Shown piece after piece: positions 9,213-17,052 of a stretch of 64,000 nt of DNA. This DNA comes from Thioalkalivibrio sp. ALE31 (GTDB taxonomy: Bacteria; Pseudomonadota; Gammaproteobacteria; Ectothiorhodospirales; Ectothiorhodospiraceae). The stretch spans positions 1-64,000 of the forward strand of contig NZ_KB905026.1 in NCBI RefSeq assembly GCF_000377405.1, given 5' to 3'. A program made the translations under genes and the position numbers. The number at the start of each line of letters is the position of its first letter. Within the stretch, counting starts at the first letter, position 1. The notes below the pieces were generated by a model. The model had not been told where the DNA came from. It saw only the letters and a list, made by a program, of their open reading frames with translations, and ran no database searches.

Positions 9213-9316
9213 GGTGGCAAGGTCCTTCCGAAAGCGAGTGCGGGACGTCTTATACTCGGGTGACCTGCATTGTTCAAACAAGCCCGTATTTCGGGCCCTG
9301 ACGCCGAGGCACCGAT

Positions 9317-10684
9317 ATGCCCGAACTGACTGCGATCAATCCTGCCACCGGCGAGACCCTCGCGCGCTACCCGCGCATGAACGAGGAAGCGCTGGAGGCC
9401 GCATTGTCTCGTGCCGCGAGCGCGGCGCCGGACTGGGCGGCGCGCCCCGTGACGGAGCGCGCCGCGCGCCTGCGCGATCTGGCCGGCGTGCTGCGCGAGG
9501 AACGCGAGACCCTGGCGACCACTGCCACACAGGAGATGGGCAAGCGCCTGGCCGAGGCGCGGGCCGAGGTCGACAAGTGTGCCGCCGCCTGCGAGTACTA
9601 CGCTGAACACGGCCCGGATTACCTGCAGGACACCATGATCGCCTCGGACGCGAGCCGCTCGTTCATTGCCTGGCAGCCGCTGGGGACCGTGCTGCTGGTG
9701 ATGCCCTGGAATTTTCCCTACTGGCAGGCCTTTCGCCAGGCGATCCCGGCCACGCTGGCCGGCAACACCGTACTGCTCAAACATGCCTCTAACGTTCCTG
9801 GCTGCGCCGAACACCTGGAGCGGGTGTTCCTGGCGGCCGGGTTCCCCGAGGGCGTGTTCCGCAATCTGCCGGTGGGCTCCGACGCGGTGGAAGGCATCAT
9901 CACCGACACCCGCGTGCAGGGCGTCAGCCTGACCGGATCCGAGGGGGCCGGCCGCGCGGTTGGGGCGGCTGCAGGCAAGGCGCTGAAATCCTCGGTGCTG
10001 GAGCTGGGCGGGTCGGATGCCTTTGTGGTGCTGGCCGACGCGGACCTTGACCATACAGTCGAGCAGGCGGTGCGCGGGCGCTTCCAGAACAACGGCGAGA
10101 CCTGCATCGCCGCCAAGCGCTTCATTGTGGAGGAACCCATCGCGGATGCCTTCGTGGAGCGCTTCCGGGCCGCTATCGAGGCCCTGGTCATCGGTGACCC
10201 GATGGACGAGGGCACGAACATCGGCCCGTTGGCGCGCGACGACCTGCGCAGTGAGCTGCACGATCAGGTCACCCGCAGCGTGGCCGCCGGGGCCCGCCTG
10301 GTCGCCGGCGGCGCGCCGCGTGTCGGCGCCGGCTACTTCTACCCGCCGACCCTGCTGGATGGCGTGGAACCCGGCATGCCGGCCTTCGACGAGGAGACCT
10401 TCGGCCCGGTTGCAGCGGTCACCTGGGCGCGCGACGCGGACCATGCCGTCGAGCTCGCCAACCGCTCGCGCTTCGGCCTGGGCGGAAGCGTCTGGACCGC
10501 CGACCCGGCCCGCGGCGAGGCGCTGGCCCGGCGGCTGGAATGCGGCTGCGCCTTCGTCAACGGCATCGTCAAGAGCGACCCGCGCCTGCCGTTCGGCGGC
10601 GTGAAGGACTCCGGCTACGGCCGCGAACTCTCCGAACTCGGCATCCGCGAGTTCCAGAACGCCAAGACCATCTGGGTCGCTTGA
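9317..10684 (+). CDS. NAD(P)-dependent succinate-semialdehyde dehydrogenase family
   Basis: Aldehyde dehydrogenase of 455 aa, oxidising an aldehyde (probably succinate semialdehyde) to the acid. Visible are the cofactor region MPWNFPYWQAFRQAIP, the general base Glu in VLELGGSDAFVV, and the nucleophile Cys in NNGETCIAAKRF. The C-terminal PFGGVKDSGYGRE is also present. It belongs to the short GabD2/YneI-like branch. There is no gabT beside it, so the metabolic context is not evident. Confidence 0.9.
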   Translation: MPELTAINPATGETLARYPRMNEEALEAALSRAASAAPDWAARPVTERAARLRDLAGVLREERETLATTATQEMGKRLAEARAEVDKCAAACEYYAEHGPDYLQDTMIASDASRSFIAWQPLGTVLLVMPWNFPYWQAFRQAIPATLAGNTVLLKHASNVPGCAEHLERVFLAAGFPEGVFRNLPVGSDAVEGIITDTRVQGVSLTGSEGAGRAVGAAAGKALKSSVLELGGSDAFVVLADADLDHTVEQAVRGRFQNNGETCIAAKRFIVEEPIADAFVERFRAAIEALVIGDPMDEGTNIGPLARDDLRSELHDQVTRSVAAGARLVAGGAPRVGAGYFYPPTLLDGVEPGMPAFDEETFGPVAAVTWARDADHAVELANRSRFGLGGSVWTADPARGEALARRLECGCAFVNGIVKSDPRLPFGGVKDSGYGRELSELGIREFQNAKTIWVA

Positions 10685-10716
10685 TTTGCCCCGCCCGGGG
10701 GAGGATCCGCGTCTCC

Positions 10717-11136
10717 CTAGTGGGCCGGCGCGGTCCTCGGCCGCGCGCGGTAGAGGCCCAGTTCGAGCCGGTTGTGGGGGTCGGCCTGGTCGCGCTTGGC
10801 GATGATGCGGGCGACCAGGGGCTCGTCGCGGTCGAGGAGGTCGGCGGCGAGCTGGTTCTGTTCGCGTGGCAGATAGCCGAGCTGGTGGTCGATCCAGTCG
10901 ATGGCAACGGCCTTGTCATCGTGCGGGTTCAGCCGCTCGCGGCGCAGGGTCAGGGCCTGGCCGCGCTTCAACGCATTCCACAGCTTCGGGGCGTCGTGGT
11001 GGCGGTAGCCGGCCAGCGGGATGGTCTGCAGCAGTTCCTCGGTGGTGGCGGTGGCGTTGTAGCGGCCGCGCTGGGCGTAGTAGCCGCGCAGTACGGGGGT
11101 GCGGCGAGCCTGGCGGTTGGGGGTGTTCGATTGCAT
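10717..11136 (-). CDS. HIRAN-domain protein
   Basis: A stand-alone 139-aa protein with a HIRAN domain over roughly residues 35-115 (IPLAGYRHHD, LRRERLNPHDDKAVAIDW, LGYLPREQNQLAADLLD). In larger proteins this domain binds DNA ends or nucleic-acid structures. Arg-rich N- and C-terminal tails flank it. I chose ATG 11136 because the part upstream in frame looks non-coding. It lies 70 bases downstream of the MOSC gene, in the same direction, with a hairpin between. Confidence 0.8.
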   Translation of the reverse strand: MQSNTPNRQARRTPVLRGYYAQRGRYNATATTEELLQTIPLAGYRHHDAPKLWNALKRGQALTLRRERLNPHDDKAVAIDWIDHQLGYLPREQNQLAADLLDRDEPLVARIIAKRDQADPHNRLELGLYRARPRTAPAH

Positions 11137-11174
11137 GGTCGCGCTCCATCTGGGGGGTTGCGACCTTTGTAGCA

Positions 11175-11206
11175 CCGGGGGTGGCTCACAGAATGAGCCA
11201 CCCCGG
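11175..11206. terminator. hairpin immediately after the MOSC gene
   Basis: Arms 11175-11188 and 11194-11206 (TGGCTCA cagaa TGAGCCA extended by GGGG/CCCC) form a stable GC-rich hairpin directly after the MOSC stop codon. No T-run follows in either direction, so it may be an inefficient terminator or a 3'-end stabiliser. Confidence 0.4.
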
Positions 11207-11731
11207 CTAATCGTGTCTTGCGGGCCCCGGGGCGGCCTCCCAGTGCACGGGGTCGCCCCGCCGGATGGTGCCCGGCTCCAGTGGCCGCAGGCAGATGCCG
11301 CTGTCCTGGCGCAGGGCGCCGGCGAGGTTGTAGCCGACCACCTGGTTGAGCCAGCCGCAGGGCGGGCGCGGCCGTGTGATGGCAAAACGCACAACACCGA
11401 TGCGCAAGGTTCCCGCGCGCGGGCTGCGCCGGAGGCCGCTGACCACGAGGTTGCGGCGGTGGTCGCCGGGCGTCGGGGTCGCGGGCTGGCGCAGGCGCCG
11501 CGCCCGCCGCGTGGCGCGGTCCAGCTCGGCGCTGCAGATCAGGGTGACGGGGCAGGATTCCACCGTGTGCCAGTGGCCCTGCCCGGTGGCGTAGCGGTCA
11601 CCGGTCAGGCCCGCTTCGGTGACCTCCACGGCGGCGCACGCGTGCATGGGGGTGCCGGCCCGATCGGCGATCCAGATCGCTTCCAGCCGGCCGGAGGCGG
11701 CTTTGTGGCGGGCCAGCCAGCGGCGCAGCAT
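11207..11731 (-). CDS. MOSC-domain protein
   Basis: A 174-aa protein with a MOSC beta-barrel (AGLTGDRYATG, RRNLVVSGL, GNxAGAL-like GYNLAGALRQDSGICLR), a family of molybdenum-cofactor sulfurase C-terminal-like domains that carry sulfur or bind Moco. The family's conserved Cys is probably the one in QDSGICLRP. Its start overlaps the WYL regulator stop by one base (TGATG), so the two are coupled. The WYL regulator probably controls its own operon, including this gene; that is an inference. Confidence 0.82.
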   Translation of the reverse strand: MLRRWLARHKAASGRLEAIWIADRAGTPMHACAAVEVTEAGLTGDRYATGQGHWHTVESCPVTLICSAELDRATRRARRLRQPATPTPGDHRRNLVVSGLRRSPRAGTLRIGVVRFAITRPRPPCGWLNQVVGYNLAGALRQDSGICLRPLEPGTIRRGDPVHWEAAPGPARHD

Positions 11732-12699
11732 CAGGACGAAGCCGCGTATTGCGCAGCGGCCTCGCGCAGCGTGGTGGCGACACGGGTGCGCAGGCTTTCG
11801 GGGGCCAGGACCTCGACCCCGGGACCGTGGCGCAGGATCTCCTGGATCAGCTCGGTGGGATCCCCGAAGGGCACCCGCAGGTGGTAGTGGTCGCCCTCGA
11901 AGTGGCCGGTCTGGTCCGGGTGCCAGGTCTCGTCCGCGACCCAGCGGGCGTGTTCCGGGGTGAAGCGCAGCACCGCCCATTCCTGTGCGGGGCCGGTGAA
12001 GATGCCGAAGGCCGCGCCGGTGTGGGCATCCAGGGTCGCTTCGTCGATGTCGTGGTAGGGGCCATCGGTCGCCCGGGTGGACCGGATGCGTTCCAGCGCG
12101 AAGGTGCGCAGGGCCCGGGCCTTTTCGCACCAGGCGATCAGGTACCAGTTGTCGCGGTAGTACAGCAGTCGCTGGGGATGCACGACGCGTTGGGTGGCGG
12201 AGTCGCGGGCACGGCCGTGGTACTCGATCGCGATCGGCTGTTCGTCCAGGGTCGCGGCGGCTACGGCCTGAAAGCCGTCGCTGCGGTTGCCGCGCTGGGC
12301 CAGGGGCTGGATGCGGATGCGGCGGCGCACGGCGTCCGGCTGGTGCCCGCCGCTGGCGAGCAGCTCCCGGATACGCTCCTTCAATGGCCCCAGTGTGGGC
12401 GCCAGCAGACCCGGCTGCACGTCCTCCAGGAGCTGCTCCATGGTCAGGAGCGCGAGCAATTCGGATTCGTTGAACCATAGCCCCGGCAGCTCGAAGGCCG
12501 GGACATCCTGTGCGTAGCGGTAGCCGTTGGCCTCCGCGTCGTACTCGATCGGTGCCTGCATGAAGTCGCGCATGTACTCGAGGTCGCGCTTGATGGTCGC
12601 GCGCGAGACCTCGAGCGCCTCCATCAGGTGCGCCAGCGACGGCGGCTGGCGCGCCTGGAGCAGGCGGTGCAGATGGAAGATCCGCTCGGCGCGGTTCAC
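11731..12699 (-). CDS. WYL-domain transcriptional regulator
   Basis: A DNA-binding regulator of 322 aa. The N-terminal winged HTH is at about residues 5-60 (LAHLMEALEVSRATIKRDLEYM) and the WYL domain at about 135-225 (YYRDNWYLIAWCEKARALRTFALERI). A C-terminal WCX-like extension follows. Such proteins often sense nucleotides or other ligands through the WYL barrel. It begins 4 bases after the stop of the Fur-box orphan gene, so all three genes to the MOSC gene may form one transcript. Confidence 0.9.
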   Translation of the reverse strand: MNRAERIFHLHRLLQARQPPSLAHLMEALEVSRATIKRDLEYMRDFMQAPIEYDAEANGYRYAQDVPAFELPGLWFNESELLALLTMEQLLEDVQPGLLAPTLGPLKERIRELLASGGHQPDAVRRRIRIQPLAQRGNRSDGFQAVAAATLDEQPIAIEYHGRARDSATQRVVHPQRLLYYRDNWYLIAWCEKARALRTFALERIRSTRATDGPYHDIDEATLDAHTGAAFGIFTGPAQEWAVLRFTPEHARWVADETWHPDQTGHFEGDHYHLRVPFGDPTELIQEILRHGPGVEVLAPESLRTRVATTLREAAAQYAASS

Positions 12700-12703
12700 G
12701 AAG

Positions 12704-13180
12704 TCAATGCAGGGATGGACATTTCCGGAACGCTACGTGGAGAACCTGCCCCTTGGCAATGTCACGGGTTTTTTTCGTCGGCTGCGTCGCTCCGGGGCCC
12801 TGAGCACAGGTCATTCGTCGAGAGCGGCTGCGAGCGGTGGCGGGCTCGCAAGACGCGCCTCCCGGATGGGGATTGCGGGTGGGGTGGTCGTCGCTGTCCG
12901 CAGGCCGTTTCATGGACGCGGACATGTCTGGCCGCGGCTCCGGTGGTCTGCGCTGGACGGTGATACCTTCGAGGCAGGCCTCCAGGATGAGCTCGCGGAT
13001 CGTTTCGTGGGCCTGGTCGCGGGCCTGCGGTCCGCAGCAATCCGCGGGGGCGATGATCCCCGTCTCCAGCAGATCGCGGAGTTCCTGGCCGCGCCACTCG
13101 GCCACGATCCGGCGCGACGGCTCGTCGATGATCCGGAGCGAGGGGTCGGGGTTTTCCAGCCATGCGTCGAGCGTGAACAT
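12704..13180 (-). CDS. small protein of unknown function behind a Fur box
   Basis: A 158-aa protein. The first 80 residues look folded (MFTLDAWLENPDPSLRIID, EWRGQELRDLLETG, ETIRELILEACLEG). The rest is Arg/Pro/Ser-rich, compositionally odd, and may be disordered or a read-through into non-coding frame. The ATG at 13180 is fixed by a perfect AGGAGG five bases upstream. A Fur-type operator lies at 13195-13213, so iron-repressed expression is likely. I do not recognise the family. It is followed after 4 bases by the WYL regulator. Confidence 0.6.
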   Translation of the reverse strand: MFTLDAWLENPDPSLRIIDEPSRRIVAEWRGQELRDLLETGIIAPADCCGPQARDQAHETIRELILEACLEGITVQRRPPEPRPDMSASMKRPADSDDHPTRNPHPGGASCEPATARSRSRRMTCAQGPGATQPTKKTRDIAKGQVLHVAFRKCPSLH

Positions 13181-13194
13181 TGTGCCTCCTAAGA

Positions 13195-13243
13195 AATGAG
13201 AACCATTCGCATTCATAGTCGTCGAGGGAGAGGCGCGAGTCAA
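13195..13243 (-). promoter_or_regulatory. promoter with Fur box for the orphan gene
   Basis: AATGAGAACCATTCGCATT (13195-13213) is an imperfect palindrome matching the proteobacterial Fur box; 7 of 9 positions are symmetric. On the minus strand a -35 TTGACT (13243-13238) and a -10-like GACTAT (13220-13215) are 17 bases apart. The box lies just downstream of the -10 over the expected start site, the usual place for repression. Confidence 0.65.
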
Positions 13244-13415
13244 GCATTGAATGCGAGCGATCATGAAGATCGGTGGATTTTGTGGGCCGGTCCGCTTTCT
13301 CCGGCCCTGCCCGGGGCAGAGGACCGAGGGCCGTCAGTGTCTCCTCGGGGGAGCCTGACGGACTGACTCTGCCAGACGCGCAGCAGATCCGTCCCGGGTC
13401 CGACGGGCTTGCGGG

Positions 13416-14063
13416 TCAGGGGTGGTCGAGTCGTACGAGCAGGCGCTGTTGATCTCCCGCAACCGGCGGCGAGCGATGGACGGCTCCAAGCCCCCCGCAC
13501 GTAGGTGAACGTTCGCCTTTCATGAGGATCACGGATCCGCTCTCAAGTGCCAAGGGCGGATGGCCTGCAAGAACGCCCTCGTTGTCGCCGCAACGGAGCC
13601 GGTCGCGGTTCAGGAAACGGTCGTCTGCATATTCGGTTCCGGGGCCGGTGTAGCTGCAGACCATCCGCAGCACGTTGTTGTCCACGTGAAACAGCGGGCA
13701 TGGCTGGTGGGCCAGCACTTCGAGCTGGAGGCGGACACTGATCGCATGCGCGACGACGGCAAAGTTGTGCGCCAGGCGCTCCAGATCGTATGCCAGACGA
13801 TGAATCCTGAACGGTGCCCGGTCGATGGCGCCGTGCAACCGTTCGCGCACCTGGTCCGGTCGGCAGTGGATGTCCAGAATCATCCCGGGGCCGCGGGACA
13901 GCAGCGCCCGGGCCTGGTCCCGGAGTTGCGGATCCAGGCTTCGGCGCCAGATCAGCGCGTTCACATCGTGGCGGTGAATGCCCTTGAGCTCGGCGGCGCG
14001 GTCGACGAAGCGGTGCCTAGACGGCGCGCGCTCGACCGGGTGCGACGTTCGCGCAGTGTTCAT
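13416..14063 (-). CDS. DUF1826 protein of the Zur-type cluster
   Basis: A 215-aa protein of family DUF1826, which I know from zinc-starvation gene clusters beside COG0523 GTPases. The motif CPLFHVDNNVLRMVCSYTGP shows His126-x-Asp128. Further on come GAVHRSPP (His196) and a late Arg, together resembling the iron-binding triad of Fe(II)/2-oxoglutarate oxygenases. That reading is my inference. It overlaps the COG0523 gene by four bases (ATGA), so the two are translationally coupled. No signal peptide. The 155 bases downstream hold no gene I can support. Confidence 0.8.
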   Translation of the reverse strand: MNTARTSHPVERAPSRHRFVDRAAELKGIHRHDVNALIWRRSLDPQLRDQARALLSRGPGMILDIHCRPDQVRERLHGAIDRAPFRIHRLAYDLERLAHNFAVVAHAISVRLQLEVLAHQPCPLFHVDNNVLRMVCSYTGPGTEYADDRFLNRDRLRCGDNEGVLAGHPPLALESGSVILMKGERSPTCGGLGAVHRSPPVAGDQQRLLVRLDHP

Positions 14064-15322
14064 GCGGTTACGTCCGGGCGGGACTCTCGGGTTTCCGGGG
14101 CATCCACCTCGGGCTCGGCGGTCTCGGACCCCAGGCGCCAGACCGGGAAGGGATCCGCGTAGCTCAGCCAGCGTTCCGGGCCTTCCAGCATCTCGTCGTC
14201 GGTGAGCAGGCAGGCGTCGAGACGTTTGCGCATCGCATCCGCGTCCATGTGGATGCCGATCAGTACAATCTCCTGACGTCGGTCCCCGAATCGGTCATCC
14301 CAGACCGGCGCGATTGCCGTCTCCCACCAGTCTTCGTGGGTGGGGCGCTGCTCCGGGGATACGGCAGCCCACCAGAACCCGGCAGCGTGGTGGGTCAGCG
14401 CCCCGCCGGCCTGAGACAATGTGCCGGCCCAGTCGGGGCGCGAAGCCAGCCAGAACCAGCCCTTGCTGCGGATGATGCCAGGCCATTCCTCGTGCAGCAG
14501 GGCAAAAAAGCGTTCCGGATGAAATGGCCGATTGACGCGGTATACGATGCTGGAGATGCCGTATTCCTCGGTCTCCGGGGTGTGGCCACCCATCATCTCC
14601 TGGGCCCAGCCGGCGGCCTGGGACGCGCGGTCGAAGTCGAAGCGTCCGGTGCCCAGCAGGGACTCCGGCGCGATCTGGCCGTGTGTGGTTTCGATGATTC
14701 TGGCGTCCCGGTTAAGGGCGCGCACGACGCTGCGGACGGTATCCAGTTGTTCCGGCGACGGGCGATCCACCTTGTTCAGGACAATGACGTCCGCGAACTC
14801 GATCTGATCCACCAGCAGGTCAACGACGGTACGGTCGTCTTCCTCCCCCAGGGATTCGCCGCGGTCGCCCAGGAAATCGCTGGACGCGTAGTCCTGCAGC
14901 AGGGCACCTGCATCCACCACCGTGACCATCGTGTCGAGGCGGGCGACATCGTCCAGGGACTGGCCGTCTTCGTCGCGGAAGGCGAAGGTGGCCGCGACCG
15001 GCATGGGTTCGGAAATGCCGGTGGATTCGATGACCAGGTAGTCGTACTGCCCGGATTCGGCGAGGCGGCGCACCTCCACCAGCAGGTCGTCCCGCAGCGT
15101 GCAGCAGATGCAGCCGTTGGTCATCTCGACCATGCGGGCATCGGTACGTGTTACGGCATCCTGGCCGCCGCGCACCAGGGCGCTGTCGATGTTGACCTCG
15201 CTCATGTCGTTGACGATGACCGCGACGCGCAGCCCCGACTGGTTGTGCAGGATGTTGTTCAGCAGTGTGGTCTTGCCGGCGCCGAGAAAGCCGGAGAGGA
15301 CGGTGACGGGCAGGCGTTTCAT
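14060..15322 (-). CDS. COG0523 (CobW/ZigA-type) GTPase, putative zinc chaperone
   Basis: A G3E GTPase of 420 aa thought to deliver metal to client proteins during zinc limitation. It has Walker A GFLGAGKT (11-18), the metal-binding CICC (71-74, within NGCICCTLRDDL) and NKVD (183-186). The C-terminal CobW-C domain (FHPERFFALLHEEWPGIIRSKG) is complete. The length of about 400 aa and the long C-terminus fit the ZigA/YciC branch, which is Zur-regulated in other bacteria. It follows the dksA2-like gene by 65 bases and shares the ATGA overlap with DUF1826. Confidence 0.9.
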   Translation of the reverse strand: MKRLPVTVLSGFLGAGKTTLLNNILHNQSGLRVAVIVNDMSEVNIDSALVRGGQDAVTRTDARMVEMTNGCICCTLRDDLLVEVRRLAESGQYDYLVIESTGISEPMPVAATFAFRDEDGQSLDDVARLDTMVTVVDAGALLQDYASSDFLGDRGESLGEEDDRTVVDLLVDQIEFADVIVLNKVDRPSPEQLDTVRSVVRALNRDARIIETTHGQIAPESLLGTGRFDFDRASQAAGWAQEMMGGHTPETEEYGISSIVYRVNRPFHPERFFALLHEEWPGIIRSKGWFWLASRPDWAGTLSQAGGALTHHAAGFWWAAVSPEQRPTHEDWWETAIAPVWDDRFGDRRQEIVLIGIHMDADAMRKRLDACLLTDDEMLEGPERWLSYADPFPVWRLGSETAEPEVDAPETRESRPDVTA

Positions 15323-15387
15323 GGTACCTCCAGGGAATCGGGATGCCCGGGCGTCGGAATGTGCCCGGATGGAAGGGTTGGGCAGGC

Positions 15388-15789
15388 TCAGCGCACGAAC
15401 ACGTGTTCGGCCTTTTCCTGGCGTTCCTTGACCTCGATGCAGAGGGTCGCCGTCGGGCGGGCCAGCAGGCGGGGCAGACCGATCGGTTCGCCGCTCACCT
15501 CGCAGTAGCCGTAATCGCCGGTTTCGATGCGATGCAGGGCCGCATCGATCTTTCGCAGCAGGCGGCCTTCGCGCTCCTGCACCCGCATCGACAGGAGGCG
15601 CGACTCCTCCATTGCCGCGCGGTCAAGCTCGTCCGGGGTGCGTTCGTTGTCGCGCAATCCGTCCCGGGCACCCTCCATGTCGGCCAGGATCTCGTCGCGC
15701 ATTTCGAGCAGGCGCTCGCGGAAGTACGCGAGCTGGGCCTCGTTCATGTAGGCCGCGGCAGGCATGGCCAGCAGTTCGTCGCGGGTCAT
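15388..15789 (-). CDS. dksA2: DksA-like RNA polymerase regulator with two zinc cysteines lost
   Basis: A 133-aa DksA/TraR-family protein that would bind the RNA polymerase secondary channel and work with ppGpp. The coiled-coil tip keeps the DxxDxA motif (Asp53, Asp56, Ala58). The zinc finger is degenerate: Cys96-x-x-Ser99 and Cys117-x-x-Val120 replace two CxxC pairs. This matches the pattern of DksA2 paralogues that work without zinc. A Zur box lies 24 bases upstream of the start. It heads the leftward dksA2-COG0523-DUF1826 operon. A start at MPAAAYMNEAQ (residue 9) is possible. Confidence 0.88.
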   Translation of the reverse strand: MTRDELLAMPAAAYMNEAQLAYFRERLLEMRDEILADMEGARDGLRDNERTPDELDRAAMEESRLLSMRVQEREGRLLRKIDAALHRIETGDYGYCEVSGEPIGLPRLLARPTATLCIEVKERQEKAEHVFVR

Positions 15790-15812
15790 GGGGTTCCGTC
15801 GGTTGCGATCAG

Positions 15813-15833
15813 GATGTTATACCATAACGTTTC
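15813..15833. promoter_or_regulatory. Zur box between dksA2-like and folE2
   Basis: GATGTTATACCATAACGTTTC contains the perfect palindrome GTTAT-ACC-ATAAC (15816-15828). It agrees closely with the enterobacterial Zur consensus ATGTTATAnTATAACAT. It sits between divergent genes starting at 15789 and 15905, so one Zur dimer pair could repress both. Confidence 0.85.
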
Positions 15834-15904
15834 GATTGCGCCCCGACAACACGGATCGGCCACCGTCCTGTGATGGGGTCGACCCGCCTGCAAAAAGGTG
15901 TCTT

Positions 15905-16849
15905 ATGTCCTCTACCTGTGTGTCTCCGGCCTCGCCGGATACGGAAACCTCCGCGACCGATCCGCTACCGGATATTGCCGCGTCGGCTGCTACGCACGCC
16001 TCCGCGCTCGACTGGGTGGGTATGGAAGACATCACCCTTCCGCTGTATCTGACCGGCCAGCCAGTGATCGCCCGGGCAAGCGCGGGGGTGAGCCTCGACG
16101 ACGCGGGCGCGCGCGGTATCCATATGTCACGGCTCTACGGGGCCCTGCGACAGCTGGAGTCCCGCGAGCTGGACGTTGCGCGGCTGTGGGGCGTGCTCGA
16201 AGCGTTTCTGGCTTCGCACGATGGCCTGTCCAGCGTGGCCGAGGTCCGTCTGGCCGGGGAGCTGCCGCTGGAACGGCCGGCCCTGGTCAGTGCCGCCGCG
16301 GGCTGGAAGCGCTACCCGTTCCGGATCGCTGCGCGCAGCGAGTCCGGGGCGGTGTCTCTGGAGCTGGAGGTTCAGGTGGGCTATTCCTCCACCTGTCCGT
16401 GCTCCGCCGCCCTGGCGCGGCAGGCGATCCAGGAGCAGTTCGACCGTGACTTCACGCGAGCGGCCGTGGATGCGGCAACCGTGCGCGAATGGCTGGGCCG
16501 GGCCGAGGGGATCGTCGCGACGCCCCACAGCCAGCGCAGCGAGGCAACCGTCACGGTCGGTCTGGAACCGCTGGTCTCAACGCTGCCCCTGCCCGATCTG
16601 ATTGATCGCGTGGAACAGGCGCTGGGCACCGCCCTGCAAACGGCGGTAAAGCGCGTGGACGAGAAGGCCTTCGCGCTCGCCAACGGCCGCAACCTGATGT
16701 TCTGCGAAGACGCCGTACGGCGCCTGGACAGCGCCCTGCGCCCGGAGTACTACGCCCGCGGCTATCGCATCCAGGTTCGCCACCGCGAGAGCCTGCATGC
16801 ACACGACGCCGTGGCGCGGGTCGTGCGTCTGCCGTCAGCGGAACGCTGA
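15905..16849 (+). CDS. folE2: GTP cyclohydrolase IB (FolE2)
   Basis: Converts GTP to 7,8-dihydroneopterin triphosphate for folate synthesis. It replaces zinc-dependent FolE when zinc is short, because it can use other metals. The 314-aa protein has GIHMSRLY (71-78) and GYSSTCPCSAALAR with Cys164 and Cys166, plus the late His-rich RHRESLHAHDA. I chose ATG 15905, preceded by AAAAAGGTG, over the long upstream extension that crosses the Zur box. A Ser/Thr/Ala-rich N-terminus precedes the catalytic region. Zur control from the box at 15813-15833 is expected. Confidence 0.92.
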   Translation: MSSTCVSPASPDTETSATDPLPDIAASAATHASALDWVGMEDITLPLYLTGQPVIARASAGVSLDDAGARGIHMSRLYGALRQLESRELDVARLWGVLEAFLASHDGLSSVAEVRLAGELPLERPALVSAAAGWKRYPFRIAARSESGAVSLELEVQVGYSSTCPCSAALARQAIQEQFDRDFTRAAVDAATVREWLGRAEGIVATPHSQRSEATVTVGLEPLVSTLPLPDLIDRVEQALGTALQTAVKRVDEKAFALANGRNLMFCEDAVRRLDSALRPEYYARGYRIQVRHRESLHAHDAVARVVRLPSAER

Positions 16850-16937
16850 AGCAGCCAGTCGGAGCGTGGACCGCCACAAGGCGGTGGGGTTGGTCAGGCA
16901 TCTGCCAGGTCGCTCTTCGGCAAGCGTGTGGACACGT

Positions 16938-16968
16938 AAAAAAGCCGCCGGAAACGCAATCCGGCGGC
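16938..16968 (-). terminator. intrinsic terminator of the small RNA
   Basis: A perfect 9-bp stem GCCGCCGGA / TCCGGCGGC (16968-16960 and 16952-16944) with a 7-base loop is followed on the minus strand by six T (16943-16938). The T-run is only on the minus side, so it does not serve folE2. It could also end read-through from the znu operon. Confidence 0.85.
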
Positions 16969-17052
16969 AATGCTTACGGAGGATGGAGAGACCAAAGGCA
17001 GGAAGTCACCTTTCGTCCTGGCGACACACAGCTGTCCGGGCTGCGCATCGAA
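16938..17052 (-). ncRNA. candidate Fur-repressed small RNA
   Basis: No gene covers this stretch between convergent folE2 and the methyltransferase gene. On the minus strand a sigma70 promoter overlapped by a Fur box precedes about 115 bases that end in a strong intrinsic terminator. There is no credible ORF with a ribosome site in it. A pyrimidine-rich, probably unpaired stretch (CTCTCCATCCTCCG, 16990-16977) is an anti-Shine-Dalgarno sequence. The organisation matches RyhB/PrrF-type iron-sparing RNAs. I saw no sequence similarity to those, so the assignment rests on architecture alone. Confidence 0.6.

Noticed and set aside
13264-13415. A gene or terminator in the spacer after DUF1826
   Set aside because: Only short GC inverted repeats are visible; no ORF with a ribosome site and no T-run.
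16944-16968. The hairpin downstream of folE2 as the folE2 terminator
   Set aside because: The T-run is on the minus-strand side only; reading rightward the hairpin is followed by AATGCTT, so it fits a leftward transcript.
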